A DNA stretch of 52,737 nucleotides from NCBI GenBank assembly GCA_900767595.1, contig CAAFZS010000042.1, positions 1 through 52,737 on the forward strand. Reading direction: 5' to 3'. Both the position numbers and the translations under genes were made by a program. This document shows, piece after piece, positions 8,581-15,728 of this stretch (positions are counted from its first letter, which is position 1; every line of letters begins with the position of its first letter). Source of the DNA: Bacteroidales bacterium (GTDB lineage: Bacteria > Bacteroidota > Bacteroidia > Bacteroidales > Paludibacteraceae). The notes below the pieces were generated by a model. That model saw nothing but the letters and a program-made list of their open reading frames with translations, was not told where the DNA came from and did not search any database.

Positions 8581-9885
8581 ATGAATGAAAAATTAAATCT
8601 TTCCGAGTGCGACGACTTACAGATCATGTCGCATCTCAATGTAGAGGCACTGCCTCAATTTCTGCAAGACCTTCTGAGCGTGGCTCACACCACCGAGCAG
8701 AAGGACATGCTGCTTATGAGTTCTCTCACGACCCTATCGACCGTGATGAACTCCGTCTATTTCCGTTACGGCACCACCGGTAAACGCTACTATCCCGAAC
8801 TGATGACGTTCATCATGGCTGGGGCAGCCAGCGGTAAGGGTATCGCCGAACTCAGTAAACGCCTCGTGGAGAAAGTGCACGAGGATACTCCTCTTATTAT
8901 CGCGGGCGACAGCACCTATCCCGCTTTCTACCAACAGCTGCTCGACCAAGACGGTTGCGGACTACTCTTTGAGACCGAGGGTAGTGTGATAACCGACATC
9001 TGGAAAGGCGGAGCGATGAGTTACAACACGGCTTTGCGTAAAGCTGCCGAGCACGAGACCCTCAGTAAGAACCGCATTAATAGCGGACAGACTGAGATCG
9101 CCTGCCCGAAGGTAGGGATGATGCTCACGGGTACGTTTAGTCAGTTTAAGGCATTGGTGCCGAGTGTGGAGAACGGTTTCTTCTCGCGTCTGATGACCGT
9201 CGTAGTCAGAGAGCACCAGGACTTCGACGGCTCCGTCTTCCAACCCACGAACGAGGGGGCCGAGGTGGAGGCAACAATCAATCGCCTTGCCTATCAGGTA
9301 GCGCGCATGTATGCGTCGCTAAACGACCAAGAAATCGAGTTCCGCTTGACGACGGAGCAGGCGAGCTTATTGGGACAGGTGATGGAGAAAGAATATAAGG
9401 AATACGTGCGCGTGTTAGGCGACGGCTTCCACGCGACAGTCGTGAGAAACGGTATCAACGTGATGAGGATAGCGGCGATATTGACCGCCTTGCGTCATTG
9501 TTCCTCTCTCTCGTCTACTGTCGTATCCGATATATCGGAACAAAAAGTCTCCCCTTTGAGGGGAGATTTAGAGGGGTCTCTCACCTGTTCTAAGGCCGAC
9601 TTCCAAACCGCGATGGTCATCGGCACCAAACTCCTCCTTCATGCCGCTGACGCTTACAACCAGATAGCCACTGCCGATCGTGAAGCCGTCCCCTCCATCA
9701 AAGGCTCCTATCAAAAAGACACCTTCTTCGTCTCCCTCCCCAACTCCTTCTCCACCGGCGAGTGCACTCAACATTGCGCTCGTTTAGGTGTTAATGAGCG
9801 CACTATTCGCCGTTGGATGGATAGTTGGATAGAATCAGGACTATTAACAAAACTCAACCATGGCAATTTTCAGAAGGTCTGTTAA
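8581..9885 (+). CDS. DUF3987 family protein (primase-associated helicase-like)
   Basis: A 434-residue protein. The N-terminal two thirds match the DUF3987 pattern known from Bacteroidota mobile elements: helical start, PELMTFIMAGAASGKG (Walker-A-like, residues 74-88), DGCGLLFETEGSVI (about 125-138, Walker-B-like), TGTFSQFKALV and FSRLMTVVV (sensor-like). The C-terminal 45 residues (ECTQHCARLGVNERTIRRWMDSWIESGLL) form a helix-turn-helix. DUF3987 proteins are usually linked to replication or primase functions of integrated elements. Around residues 313-335 a foreign-looking stretch reads ISEQKVSPLRGDLEGSLTC; it is encoded by a cgatatatcgg palindrome plus a ctcccctttgaggggag repeat, so a repeat has been inserted in frame. 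The region just downstream holds an inverted repeat and iteron-like repeats. Confidence 0.8.
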   Translation: MNEKLNLSECDDLQIMSHLNVEALPQFLQDLLSVAHTTEQKDMLLMSSLTTLSTVMNSVYFRYGTTGKRYYPELMTFIMAGAASGKGIAELSKRLVEKVHEDTPLIIAGDSTYPAFYQQLLDQDGCGLLFETEGSVITDIWKGGAMSYNTALRKAAEHETLSKNRINSGQTEIACPKVGMMLTGTFSQFKALVPSVENGFFSRLMTVVVREHQDFDGSVFQPTNEGAEVEATINRLAYQVARMYASLNDQEIEFRLTTEQASLLGQVMEKEYKEYVRVLGDGFHATVVRNGINVMRIAAILTALRHCSSLSSTVVSDISEQKVSPLRGDLEGSLTCSKADFQTAMVIGTKLLLHAADAYNQIATADREAVPSIKGSYQKDTFFVSLPNSFSTGECTQHCARLGVNERTIRRWMDSWIESGLLTKLNHGNFQKVC

Positions 9886-9886
9886 C

Positions 9887-9973
9887 GAAATGGACATGTC
9901 CAAATGTCCATTTGCTTATAACGGATTGATTGTGAGTGAATTACAGAAATGGACATTTGGACATGTCCATTTC
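9887..9973. repeat. 27-base perfect inverted repeat after the DUF3987 gene
   Basis: Arm 1 is 9887-9913 (gaaatggacatgtccaaatg...) and arm 2 is 9947-9973, its exact reverse complement, separated by 33 bases. Each arm itself holds the palindrome tggacatgtcca next to an atgtccattt half site. It starts one base after the stop codon. It could be a terminator-like hairpin, an operator or part of a replication origin; there is no T tract, which argues against a simple terminator. Confidence 0.8.
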
Positions 9974-10073
9974 GATGTCCATTCCGCCCTCAATATTATT
10001 GTGCGTCAGCGGGCGGACCTTGTTTTTCGTCTATTTGTTCCCGCATTGTATGCGCGCTCATTAGCCTCTAATC

Positions 10074-10152
10074 TCACAACATTGTCACAACATAGTCACA
10101 ACATTTCCACAACTTTTAAGGCCTATACAAGACCTTTGTAAGGCCTATACAA
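10074..10152. repeat. iteron-like direct repeats in helical phase
   Basis: tcacaacat occurs at 10074, 10085 and 10096, exactly 11 bases apart, followed by a related tccacaact at 10106. Then aaggcctatacaa occurs at 10118-10130 and 10140-10152, 22 bases apart. The tttccacaac segment resembles a DnaA box. The phasing suggests cooperative protein binding, as in iteron origins or partition sites. Confidence 0.6.
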
Positions 10153-10272
10153 AACCAATTATTAACCCTCCGCTATCTCGGTTCGCTTCGCTTCGTGTCC
10201 CGCTTTGCTGCGCTACAGCGCTCCCCGTAGCTTCGCTTACCGATATATCGGAAAAACAAAAAAATAATTACT
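10153..10272. repeat. micro-palindrome cluster before the 10273 gene
   Basis: A C/T-rich stretch built of short motifs (ttcgcttcgcttcg, gctttgctgcgctacagcgc, gtagcttcgctt) that ends in ccgatatatcgg. The same cgatatatcgg palindrome lies inside the DUF3987 gene at about 9528. No gene is seen here. Confidence 0.55.
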
Positions 10273-10701
10273 ATGGCAATTTTTAAAGCAGCTCAACCGA
10301 TTGAACAACTTCAAGGTAAGTTGTTTGGTCAACATTCTTCCTTCAGTGGCCGTCTTAATCGTCTAAACGGCAAACAACACACCTACTATTGGAATCCCGA
10401 CAATGTGGTCGTCCAGACCCCTGCCCGCATCCTCCAACACGTAGTCGTTTACAAGGCAAACAAACGCGCCACCGCTATCCTTTCTGATCCCGAGAATGTC
10501 CGCCTTTACAAGCAGAAGAACAAACTTGAACGCGGTATCTCCTCCGGTTCCCCTCGTGGTTATGTCCTCTCAATGCTTATCAAGGAAATCAAACCGCCTC
10601 TCAAGGAGGAATTGGAAACCCAAGGCACCATCGACGGCAAAACACCCGAACAGTGGCTCGCCATCCTTGACCCCAATTCCCGCTCCTACCACAAGGAGTA
10701 G
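10273..10701 (+). CDS. hypothetical protein
   Basis: A 142-residue basic protein with no signal peptide or membrane segment. The first half (FSGRLNRLNGKQHTYYWNPDNVVVQTPARILQHVV) looks like a small beta-rich domain; the rest is helical with many lysines. I do not recognise the family. It follows the DUF3987 gene and its iteron-like repeats and may belong to the same element. The codon use is C-rich at third positions (gcc, ctc, atc) and unlike the A/T-rich RhuM gene after it. No promoter of the usual pattern is seen; the start ATG follows an A-rich stretch. Confidence 0.6.
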   Translation: MAIFKAAQPIEQLQGKLFGQHSSFSGRLNRLNGKQHTYYWNPDNVVVQTPARILQHVVVYKANKRATAILSDPENVRLYKQKNKLERGISSGSPRGYVLSMLIKEIKPPLKEELETQGTIDGKTPEQWLAILDPNSRSYHKE

Positions 10702-10715
10702 CCCTTCATCCAAAT

Positions 10716-10754
10716 GTACCCTGTCCCTTCTCGGCGAAAGTCTTTCGCCGTTTT
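10716..10754. repeat. dispersed repeat, copy 1 (reverse copy at 51601)
   Basis: gtaccctgtcccttctcgg and the following gcgaaagtctttcgcc hairpin recur as an almost exact reverse complement at 51601-51639. Both copies are C/G-rich against A/T-rich neighbours. Confidence 0.75.
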
Positions 10755-10806
10755 CGTCGGCAAGGTCGTCGTTTCAGCAAGAATAGCGTTCTTGCGTTCG
10801 TTCCCC

Positions 10807-10837
10807 GCGCACCTGGTACTGCCAAGTGCGCTTTTTT
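10807..10837 (+). terminator. terminator, part of a terminator-promoter unit
   Basis: gcgcacctgg (10807-10816) pairs with ccaagtgcgc (10822-10831) with one mismatch, then six T. It is directly followed by the promoter at 10867. The same right arm and T tract occur at 5499 and 12007. Confidence 0.75.
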
Positions 10838-10866
10838 GTGCATTTTGCAAAAAAACTGCAAAAAAA

Positions 10867-10898
10867 TTTGGTAGTTTGAGAAAAAAGTTGTAATTTTG
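10867..10898 (+). promoter_or_regulatory. promoter for the RhuM gene
   Basis: -33 TTTG at 10867-10870 and -7 TAATTTTG at 10891-10898, spacer 20. About 60 bases here are almost identical to the promoter at 4257. Confidence 0.85.
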
Positions 10899-10936
10899 CA
10901 GTGTAAACTATCAATATATAAATCGAAATTAACATC

Positions 10937-11953
10937 ATGGATAACAAGAATCTTGTTTCAAAGAATGATAATACAGTCGTCTTATATCAAGATGAAGATG
11001 GCATTACACGAGTAGATGTTCGATTTTCCAACGAAGATGTGTGGCTTAATCAAGAACAATTGGCAGAGATATATCGAACTTCTCAGCAGAATATTAGCCA
11101 ACATATTTCGAATATCTATGCTGACGAGGAACTAGACGTAGAGGCAACTCACAAGAAAATCTTGTTAGTTCGTCAAGAAGGTAATCGTAAGGTTAATCGT
11201 GACATAGATCATTATAACCTTGACATGATTATTGCGTTGGGTTATCGGGTTCAATCGCAGGTGGCAACCCGTTTTCGTCGTTGGGCAACACAGATGCTAC
11301 ATGAATATATACAGAAGGGGTTTGCAATAGATGATGAACGATTAAAGCAAGGGGGGCGTTATTTTAGAGAATTGCTTCAACGTATTCGTGACATTCGTAG
11401 TAGTGAGAGGAATTTTTATCAACAAATTACAGATATTTATTCAACGAGTATTGATTATGATCCGCGTTCTGAAATTACAAAAATATTTTTTGCTACAGTA
11501 CAGAATAAGTTACATTATGCAGTCCATGAGCATACTGCGGCTGAATTGATTTATGAGCGCGTTGATAATAATAAGCCCTTGGTAGGAATGACTAATTTTA
11601 AGGGAGAGTACATTACAATTGACGATGTTAAGATTGCCAAAAATTATCTAACAGAGAAGGAATTACAACGGTTGAATTTGCTGGTATCTCAGTTCTTGGA
11701 CTATGCCGAATTCCAAGCCCTTGAAGAACATCCTATGTCTATGGCTAATTGGGTTGAAGCGTTAGACAATCAAATCATATCTCTTCGCAGAGAGTTATTA
11801 GAAGGGACGGGGTCTATTAGTCACGAACAGGCTATTGCCAAAGCAGAGCAAGAATTTCGTATTTATCGCGAAAGAGAAATGAAGTCCTTGGAGTCAGATT
11901 TTGACAAAGCTGTAAAGCAATTAGACATATTCGACACTAAAAACACGCAATAA
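10937..11953 (+). CDS. RhuM family protein
   Basis: A 338-residue protein of the RhuM family (PF13310, 'virulence protein RhuM'). The pattern is clear: N-terminal VVLYQDEDG, DEDVWLNQEQLAEIYRTSQQNISQHISNIYADEEL (helix-turn-helix-like, 30-70), the DHYNLDMIIALGYRVQSQVATRFRRWATQML segment (93-125), and the C-terminal part with the MTNFKGEYITIDDVKIAKNYL motif. The family is found on genomic islands of many bacteria; its biochemical role is not settled, though it is often discussed as a DNA-binding or toxin-related protein. The gene is A/T-rich, has its own promoter and terminator, and therefore forms a stand-alone cassette. Confidence 0.92.
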   Translation: MDNKNLVSKNDNTVVLYQDEDGITRVDVRFSNEDVWLNQEQLAEIYRTSQQNISQHISNIYADEELDVEATHKKILLVRQEGNRKVNRDIDHYNLDMIIALGYRVQSQVATRFRRWATQMLHEYIQKGFAIDDERLKQGGRYFRELLQRIRDIRSSERNFYQQITDIYSTSIDYDPRSEITKIFFATVQNKLHYAVHEHTAAELIYERVDNNKPLVGMTNFKGEYITIDDVKIAKNYLTEKELQRLNLLVSQFLDYAEFQALEEHPMSMANWVEALDNQIISLRRELLEGTGSISHEQAIAKAEQEFRIYREREMKSLESDFDKAVKQLDIFDTKNTQ

Positions 11954-11991
11954 CCCTGCACCATGCACCGTGCATCGAGCACTAGAACCTC

Positions 11992-12023
11992 GCGCATTTG
12001 GTAATCCCAAGTGCGCTTTTTTT
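11992..12023 (+). terminator. terminator after the RhuM gene
   Basis: gcgcatttgg (11992-12001) pairs with ccaagtgcgc (12007-12016) over 10 bp with one G-T pair; a seven-T tract follows. The right arm is shared with 10822 and 5499. Confidence 0.85.
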
Positions 12024-12073
12024 GTGCCCAAAGCGGACAATCTAACAATTTCTTTGTTAAAATTCGCTTTTTA

Positions 12074-12105
12074 TTTGCGTATATTATTTATTTTTAGTAC
12101 CTTTG
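12074..12105 (+). promoter_or_regulatory. promoter for the secreted protein at 12136
   Basis: -33 TTTG at 12074-12077 and -7 TACCTTTG at 12098-12105, spacer 20. The upstream stretch cccaaagcggacaatctaac (12026-12045) recurs at 19647. The leader gtgcaaatcattaaaca recurs before 15729. Confidence 0.85.
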
Positions 12106-12135
12106 CACCCAAGTTTGTGCAAATCATTAAACAAT

Positions 12136-13074
12136 ATGAAAAACGAAGTTAATCGTGCCCTTGTGGCTAAGAAAAAACTAACTATTTTATTTGCCCTCCT
12201 GACGCTCAGCGCAGGACTATGGGCAGAGACAATTAACGGCGTCAAGTACATCGATGCCAATGGTCAAGAACAAACGGCCGACAATGTGACCGTAGTCACA
12301 GGCGCTTCCGCTACTTTAAGTGCGGGTTGGTATGTCGTTAAAGGTACTGATGTGCGAACAGGTGGGCTCGTCTGCAACGGTGCTGTTCACCTTATCCTTG
12401 CCGACGGAGCTAAACTTACTTCAACGGGAACAAAAGAGGATCCCGGTATTCAAGTATTTGTTGAAGGCAACTCGCTGACTATCTACGGTCAAGCCAACCA
12501 ATCCGGTCAACTGATTGCAACCGGTGGAGACACTGGTGCTGCCGGTATCGGTGGCAGAGAGTTTGGCAACGGCTCTAACATCACCATTAATGGTGGTTTA
12601 GTTATCGCAAACGGTGGAAATGGTGGTGCCGGTATCGGTGGCGGATTTCGTGGTTCTGGCTCCAACATCACCATCAACGGCGGTACGGTTACGGCAACCG
12701 GTGGAAAAGATGCTGCAGGTATCGGTGGCGGATTTGAAGGTTCCGGCTCTAATATCAAAGTGGCTACTAATCGTTTAGTGAAAGCAGGTGAAGAAGAAAA
12801 TCCTACTGAGGAGATAGCAACTGACCGTACAGACGACACCGACATCGCAAGCGATTTGGCAGGCAAACGATATGTAACGGTTGGAGATAACCCTGCTTAC
12901 AATGCCGGTTATGCGCGCGGTCTTGAGGAAGGCAAAGCCGCTGCCAAAGCCGAACTCCCGACCGACCCCGAAGGCACTGCCGGACATACGGTGACAATCA
13001 CCAAGGGCGACAAAACCCTCATCCTCGTTAACCCCGATAAAGTAACCTACGGGAAACAAGAACAAGCACAATAA
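12136..13074 (+). CDS. secreted protein with glycine-rich repeats
   Basis: A 312-residue protein from the ATG at 12136; an in-frame TTG at 12103 lies inside the -7 box and cannot be the start. The signal peptide is KKLTILFALLTLSAGLWA (about residues 14-31). Residues about 120-200 contain three copies of a repeat with the pattern GAGIGG-f-GSGSNITINGG-v-tatGG, which suggests a right-handed beta-helix like those of Bacteroidota carbohydrate-binding or adhesin-like surface proteins. A short acidic linker and a YNAGYARGLEEGKAAAKAE helix follow, then a C-terminal beta segment (HTVTITKGDKTLILVNPDKV). No catalytic motif is visible. It lies 22 bases before the next secreted-protein gene, probably the same transcript. 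Confidence 0.8.
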   Translation: MKNEVNRALVAKKKLTILFALLTLSAGLWAETINGVKYIDANGQEQTADNVTVVTGASATLSAGWYVVKGTDVRTGGLVCNGAVHLILADGAKLTSTGTKEDPGIQVFVEGNSLTIYGQANQSGQLIATGGDTGAAGIGGREFGNGSNITINGGLVIANGGNGGAGIGGGFRGSGSNITINGGTVTATGGKDAAGIGGGFEGSGSNIKVATNRLVKAGEEENPTEEIATDRTDDTDIASDLAGKRYVTVGDNPAYNAGYARGLEEGKAAAKAELPTDPEGTAGHTVTITKGDKTLILVNPDKVTYGKQEQAQ

Positions 13075-13096
13075 GCATACATCAAACATTAAACAT

Positions 13097-13951
13097 ATGA
13101 AAAAATCTTTGATTTTATCAATGGCGTGCCTGATGACACTAAGCGCGATAGCACAAGTCCAATTAAGAGAGGATGAAGTCACTGCCGTCAAATTCGTGCA
13201 AAATGAGACTACCGACTGGTATATGCTTGCCGATAATCCCGAAGTGACCTTTACCGACCACAATCCCGTGATTAGCGGTAAAACTTACGACCTTGCTAAC
13301 GGCGATGTAGAAACAACTTTCGGTGTCCCCGTGGCACCTATTGACGAGTGGGTAACCGTCCGCACCGGTTTGACAGCCAACGACTGGAACACGATCTGCT
13401 TGGAGCACAATATCACCGCCATCGACGGTGCTACGTTCTGGAACGTAGTAAGCGAGACCGATGCCGCGTTTACCCTCGAACAAGTCGAGGCTCCTTTCCC
13501 TGCCGGTTATGGTTATATCATCCGCTATACCGCTACCGAACTCAAAGTGAAATACGGTAGCGAGGTTGCACAAACTCCTGTGACGGCTACCCAAGAGCAC
13601 CCTATACAAGGTATTTTCGAGGCGATAACGGACTGTGACCAAATAACCGGTGAAAACGCTTTGACGGGCAACTATGTTGTTTACGGCAACCAACTCCGCA
13701 AGGTGACGGGTTGGGTTACGATGGCAGACCACCGCGCTTATGTGATACCCAATATAGCCCCGAGTAAGGCTCCCGCTCCTAATGGTGCTCCCCGTATGAC
13801 GATGCCCAAACCCAACAGCACTCCGACTGGAAACTACACCTTGCCCTATGAGGGAAAGGCTGGAAAAGGGTCTTTCAAAGTAATAGAGAACGGTCAATTC
13901 CGTATTATTCGCAACGACAAACGCTATACGATTATGGGTGTAGAGGAGTAG
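13097..13951 (+). CDS. secreted protein of unknown function
   Basis: A 284-residue protein with a signal peptide (MKKSLILSMACLMTLSAIAQ). The middle contains a beta-rich domain (WVTVRTGLTANDWNTICLEHNI...PAGYGYIIRY...) of the kind often seen in Bacteroidales surface proteins that lack a named family. The C-terminal FKVIENGQFRIIRNDKRYTIMGVEE is a variant of the short module shared with the proteins at 18178 and 38904. The final codons (ggtgtagaggagtag) coincide with the dispersed tagaggagtagg repeat, so the last residues and stop codon may derive from a repeat. The first 24 bases of the gene are the same as those of the amidohydrolase at 2405. Confidence 0.75.
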   Translation: MKKSLILSMACLMTLSAIAQVQLREDEVTAVKFVQNETTDWYMLADNPEVTFTDHNPVISGKTYDLANGDVETTFGVPVAPIDEWVTVRTGLTANDWNTICLEHNITAIDGATFWNVVSETDAAFTLEQVEAPFPAGYGYIIRYTATELKVKYGSEVAQTPVTATQEHPIQGIFEAITDCDQITGENALTGNYVVYGNQLRKVTGWVTMADHRAYVIPNIAPSKAPAPNGAPRMTMPKPNSTPTGNYTLPYEGKAGKGSFKVIENGQFRIIRNDKRYTIMGVEE

Positions 13952-13961
13952 GTTTTTACTC

Positions 13962-14009
13962 GCCTAAAACTAACGACTAAAAACTAACGACTAAAAACTA
14001 ACGACTAAT
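13962..14009. repeat. tandem leader repeat (ctaaaaactaacga)
   Basis: Three tandem copies of about 14 bases, ctaaaa(a)ctaacga, between the gene ending at 13951 and the small ORF at 14010. The same sequence stands before the antiporter gene at 19808 (about 19775-19800). Confidence 0.7.
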
Positions 14010-14147
14010 ATGAAAAAGCAATATTCAACCCCTGCAACGCAGGCGCAATCAATGATTGCAACGCAAGTATTTATGACTTCTCCCACAGGTTTAGAAAAAG
14101 GTGGAAACGTTGGAGGAGATTCCGAGCACACAATTCGTATAGAATAA
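14010..14147 (+). CDS. 45-residue small protein
   Basis: ATG at 14010 to TAA at 14145-14147 gives a 45-residue peptide that begins MKKQYSTPATQ and ends GGNVGGDSEHTIRIE. Bacteroidales genomes often carry such tiny proteins (MKKxYxxPxT start, Gly/Asp-rich end) next to secreted-protein genes. The role is unknown; the Gly-rich end could resemble a peptide precursor. A clear terminator 25 bases downstream supports expression. Confidence 0.6.
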   Translation: MKKQYSTPATQAQSMIATQVFMTSPTGLEKGGNVGGDSEHTIRIE

Positions 14148-14171
14148 CCATTCGGAAATAGGACAAAAGAG

Positions 14172-14205
14172 AAGACCGCTTCGGGCATCCCTCGGAGCGG
14201 TCTTT
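14172..14205 (+). terminator. terminator after the small protein
   Basis: aagaccgct (14172-14180) pairs with agcggtctt (14196-14204) and runs into a T-rich tract; the inner part tcgggcatccctcgg extends the stem imperfectly. Confidence 0.8.
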
Positions 14206-14264
14206 TGTGTGTATGGGGCTAAATTAGGGATCGCTTGGGGTCAAAATGGAGAAAGGGGGAAAGG

Positions 14265-15518
14265 TTATTCTATACTATTGTTGTTTAGCAGAAAATCAAA
14301 TAGGGGAATTATATGCACCCCATCTTCATTTACACCGGATGCATAACCATGGGCAACAATGATAACTTTTCGGAAACTATCTTGGACTGATAATAGAGAC
14401 CGCAGTTCTTGATCCTTCTTTTGCGTAGAAGGCATAATCATCGCTGACTGAATATATACCTTCTCCGGAATAATATTGACGATAAAATCAATCTCTAAAC
14501 GCAACCGTTCTTTAGTGCCATCTGCTTTCGTATGCCAAACTTCTACCATACCCACATCTATACTATAACGTCTATTGCGTAATTCGTTATAGATGACATT
14601 TTCCATTGTATGGTTTTCTTCTATTTGACGGAAATTGATGATGGCATTGCGTATGCCTATATCCTCAAAGAAGTACTTGTTTTCTGAACCGATATACTTG
14701 CGACCTTTAATATCATATCGTTGTGCTTCGGAAATAAAAAAGGCATCTTGTAAATATTGAAGGTACTCCTCTATCGTTTGTGACGCAATAGACAGCCCAC
14801 GTTCTGATTTAAAAGTGTTAGCCAAACGTTTGGGATTAAAACTGCAACTAATATCAGATGCCAATACTTGTATCAACTGACGCATTCCTTCCGGATTACG
14901 AAGATGATTACGCTCTATAACATCCCGCAAGTACACAGTTTCATACAGGTTGTGTAAATACTCGCGTTTACTCTTCTCATCTTTTTGAAGAACTACTTGT
15001 GGTAATCCCCCATATTTATAGTAAGTCTGTATGGCTTGTTCTTTATCTCCTCCTGTCGCTTCATAGTATTCAGCAAAACTCAACGGGTGAACTCGAATCT
15101 CCCAACCTCGACCTCGAAACTCAGTTACAACATCACTACTCAAAAATTTGCTATTACTTCCCGAAACATAGACTTCCACGTGAGGCATCTGCATGAGTGT
15201 TAACATAACTGACACAAACTTATCCACTAACTGAACTTCATCCAAAATGATATAATTAGTAGTTCCGTCGTTGACTAAATGTTGCTTAATAAATGCCAAT
15301 AATTTGTTGGGGTTTAGTAATGGCTCATTATCAAGATTATCCATAGCCAATTGGAGAATGTGATCATTCTTTGTTCCGTTGGCTATTAACCAATCATGAA
15401 AAAGCGTAAACAATAAAAAAGACTTACCACAACGGCGCATACCGGTGACTATTTTGACCATCCCGTTCTCTCGGCTGTCAATCAATTGCTGTAAATAGAA
15501 ATTGCGCTTAAAAATCAT
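14265..15518 (-). CDS. AAA_14/DUF4143 family ATP-binding protein, copy 2
   Basis: A 417-residue paralogue of the protein at 5641 on the opposite strand: Walker A GMRRCGKS (26-33), Walker B YIILDEVQ (about 90-97), sensor VYVSGSNSKFLSSDV, helical winged part, then the DUF4143 domain with LEIDFIV (about 358) and VYIQSAM in place of the usual nuclease E-x-K strand. It ends with the acidic LLNNNSIE. A promoter on the minus strand (15591-15560) and a 34-base repeat lie upstream. Being convergent with the secreted-protein genes to its left, it is transcribed on its own. The role of this family is unresolved. Confidence 0.9.
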   Translation of the reverse strand: MIFKRNFYLQQLIDSRENGMVKIVTGMRRCGKSFLLFTLFHDWLIANGTKNDHILQLAMDNLDNEPLLNPNKLLAFIKQHLVNDGTTNYIILDEVQLVDKFVSVMLTLMQMPHVEVYVSGSNSKFLSSDVVTEFRGRGWEIRVHPLSFAEYYEATGGDKEQAIQTYYKYGGLPQVVLQKDEKSKREYLHNLYETVYLRDVIERNHLRNPEGMRQLIQVLASDISCSFNPKRLANTFKSERGLSIASQTIEEYLQYLQDAFFISEAQRYDIKGRKYIGSENKYFFEDIGIRNAIINFRQIEENHTMENVIYNELRNRRYSIDVGMVEVWHTKADGTKERLRLEIDFIVNIIPEKVYIQSAMIMPSTQKKDQELRSLLSVQDSFRKVIIVAHGYASGVNEDGVHIIPLFDFLLNNNSIE

Positions 15519-15523
15519 AATCT

Positions 15524-15649
15524 ATCTTACTTTTTTGTGACTTTCACAGATTTTTCACGCAAAGTTAGTCTTTTTTTTTCAAACGACCAAACAAATTATA
15601 AAAAAAACGTATTTTATCTTACTTTTTTGTGACTTTCACAGATTTTTCA
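15524..15649. repeat. 34-base identical direct repeats around a promoter
   Basis: The 34-base segments 15524-15557 and 15616-15649 (both start atcttacttttttgtgactt) are identical. They stand on either side of the minus-strand promoter of the DUF4143 gene, so one copy forms its leader and the other lies just upstream. Confidence 0.85.
15560..15591 (-). promoter_or_regulatory. promoter for the DUF4143 ATPase at 14265
   Basis: On the minus strand -33 TTTG (15591-15588) and -7 TAACTTTG (15567-15560), spacer 20. Confidence 0.8.
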
Positions 15650-15667
15650 TATTTTTCTTTCCACTTT

Positions 15668-15699
15668 CTTGCATATATCAAAAAAAAATCGTACTTTTG
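15668..15699 (+). promoter_or_regulatory. promoter for the phosphatase gene
   Basis: -33 CTTG ending at 15671 and -7 TACTTTTG at 15692-15699, spacer 20. The leader gtgcaaatcattaaacatatg is shared with 12136. Confidence 0.8.
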
Positions 15700-15728
15700 C
15701 AGGCAAAATTGTGCAAATCATTAAACAT

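Noticed and set aside
9860..10141. 93-codon open frame across the inverted repeat
   Set aside because: It overlaps the end of the DUF3987 gene and runs through structured repeats; the protein has no family features.
13163..13897. 244-codon open frame antisense to the secreted-protein gene
   Set aside because: No motif or promoter; the plus frame has a signal peptide.
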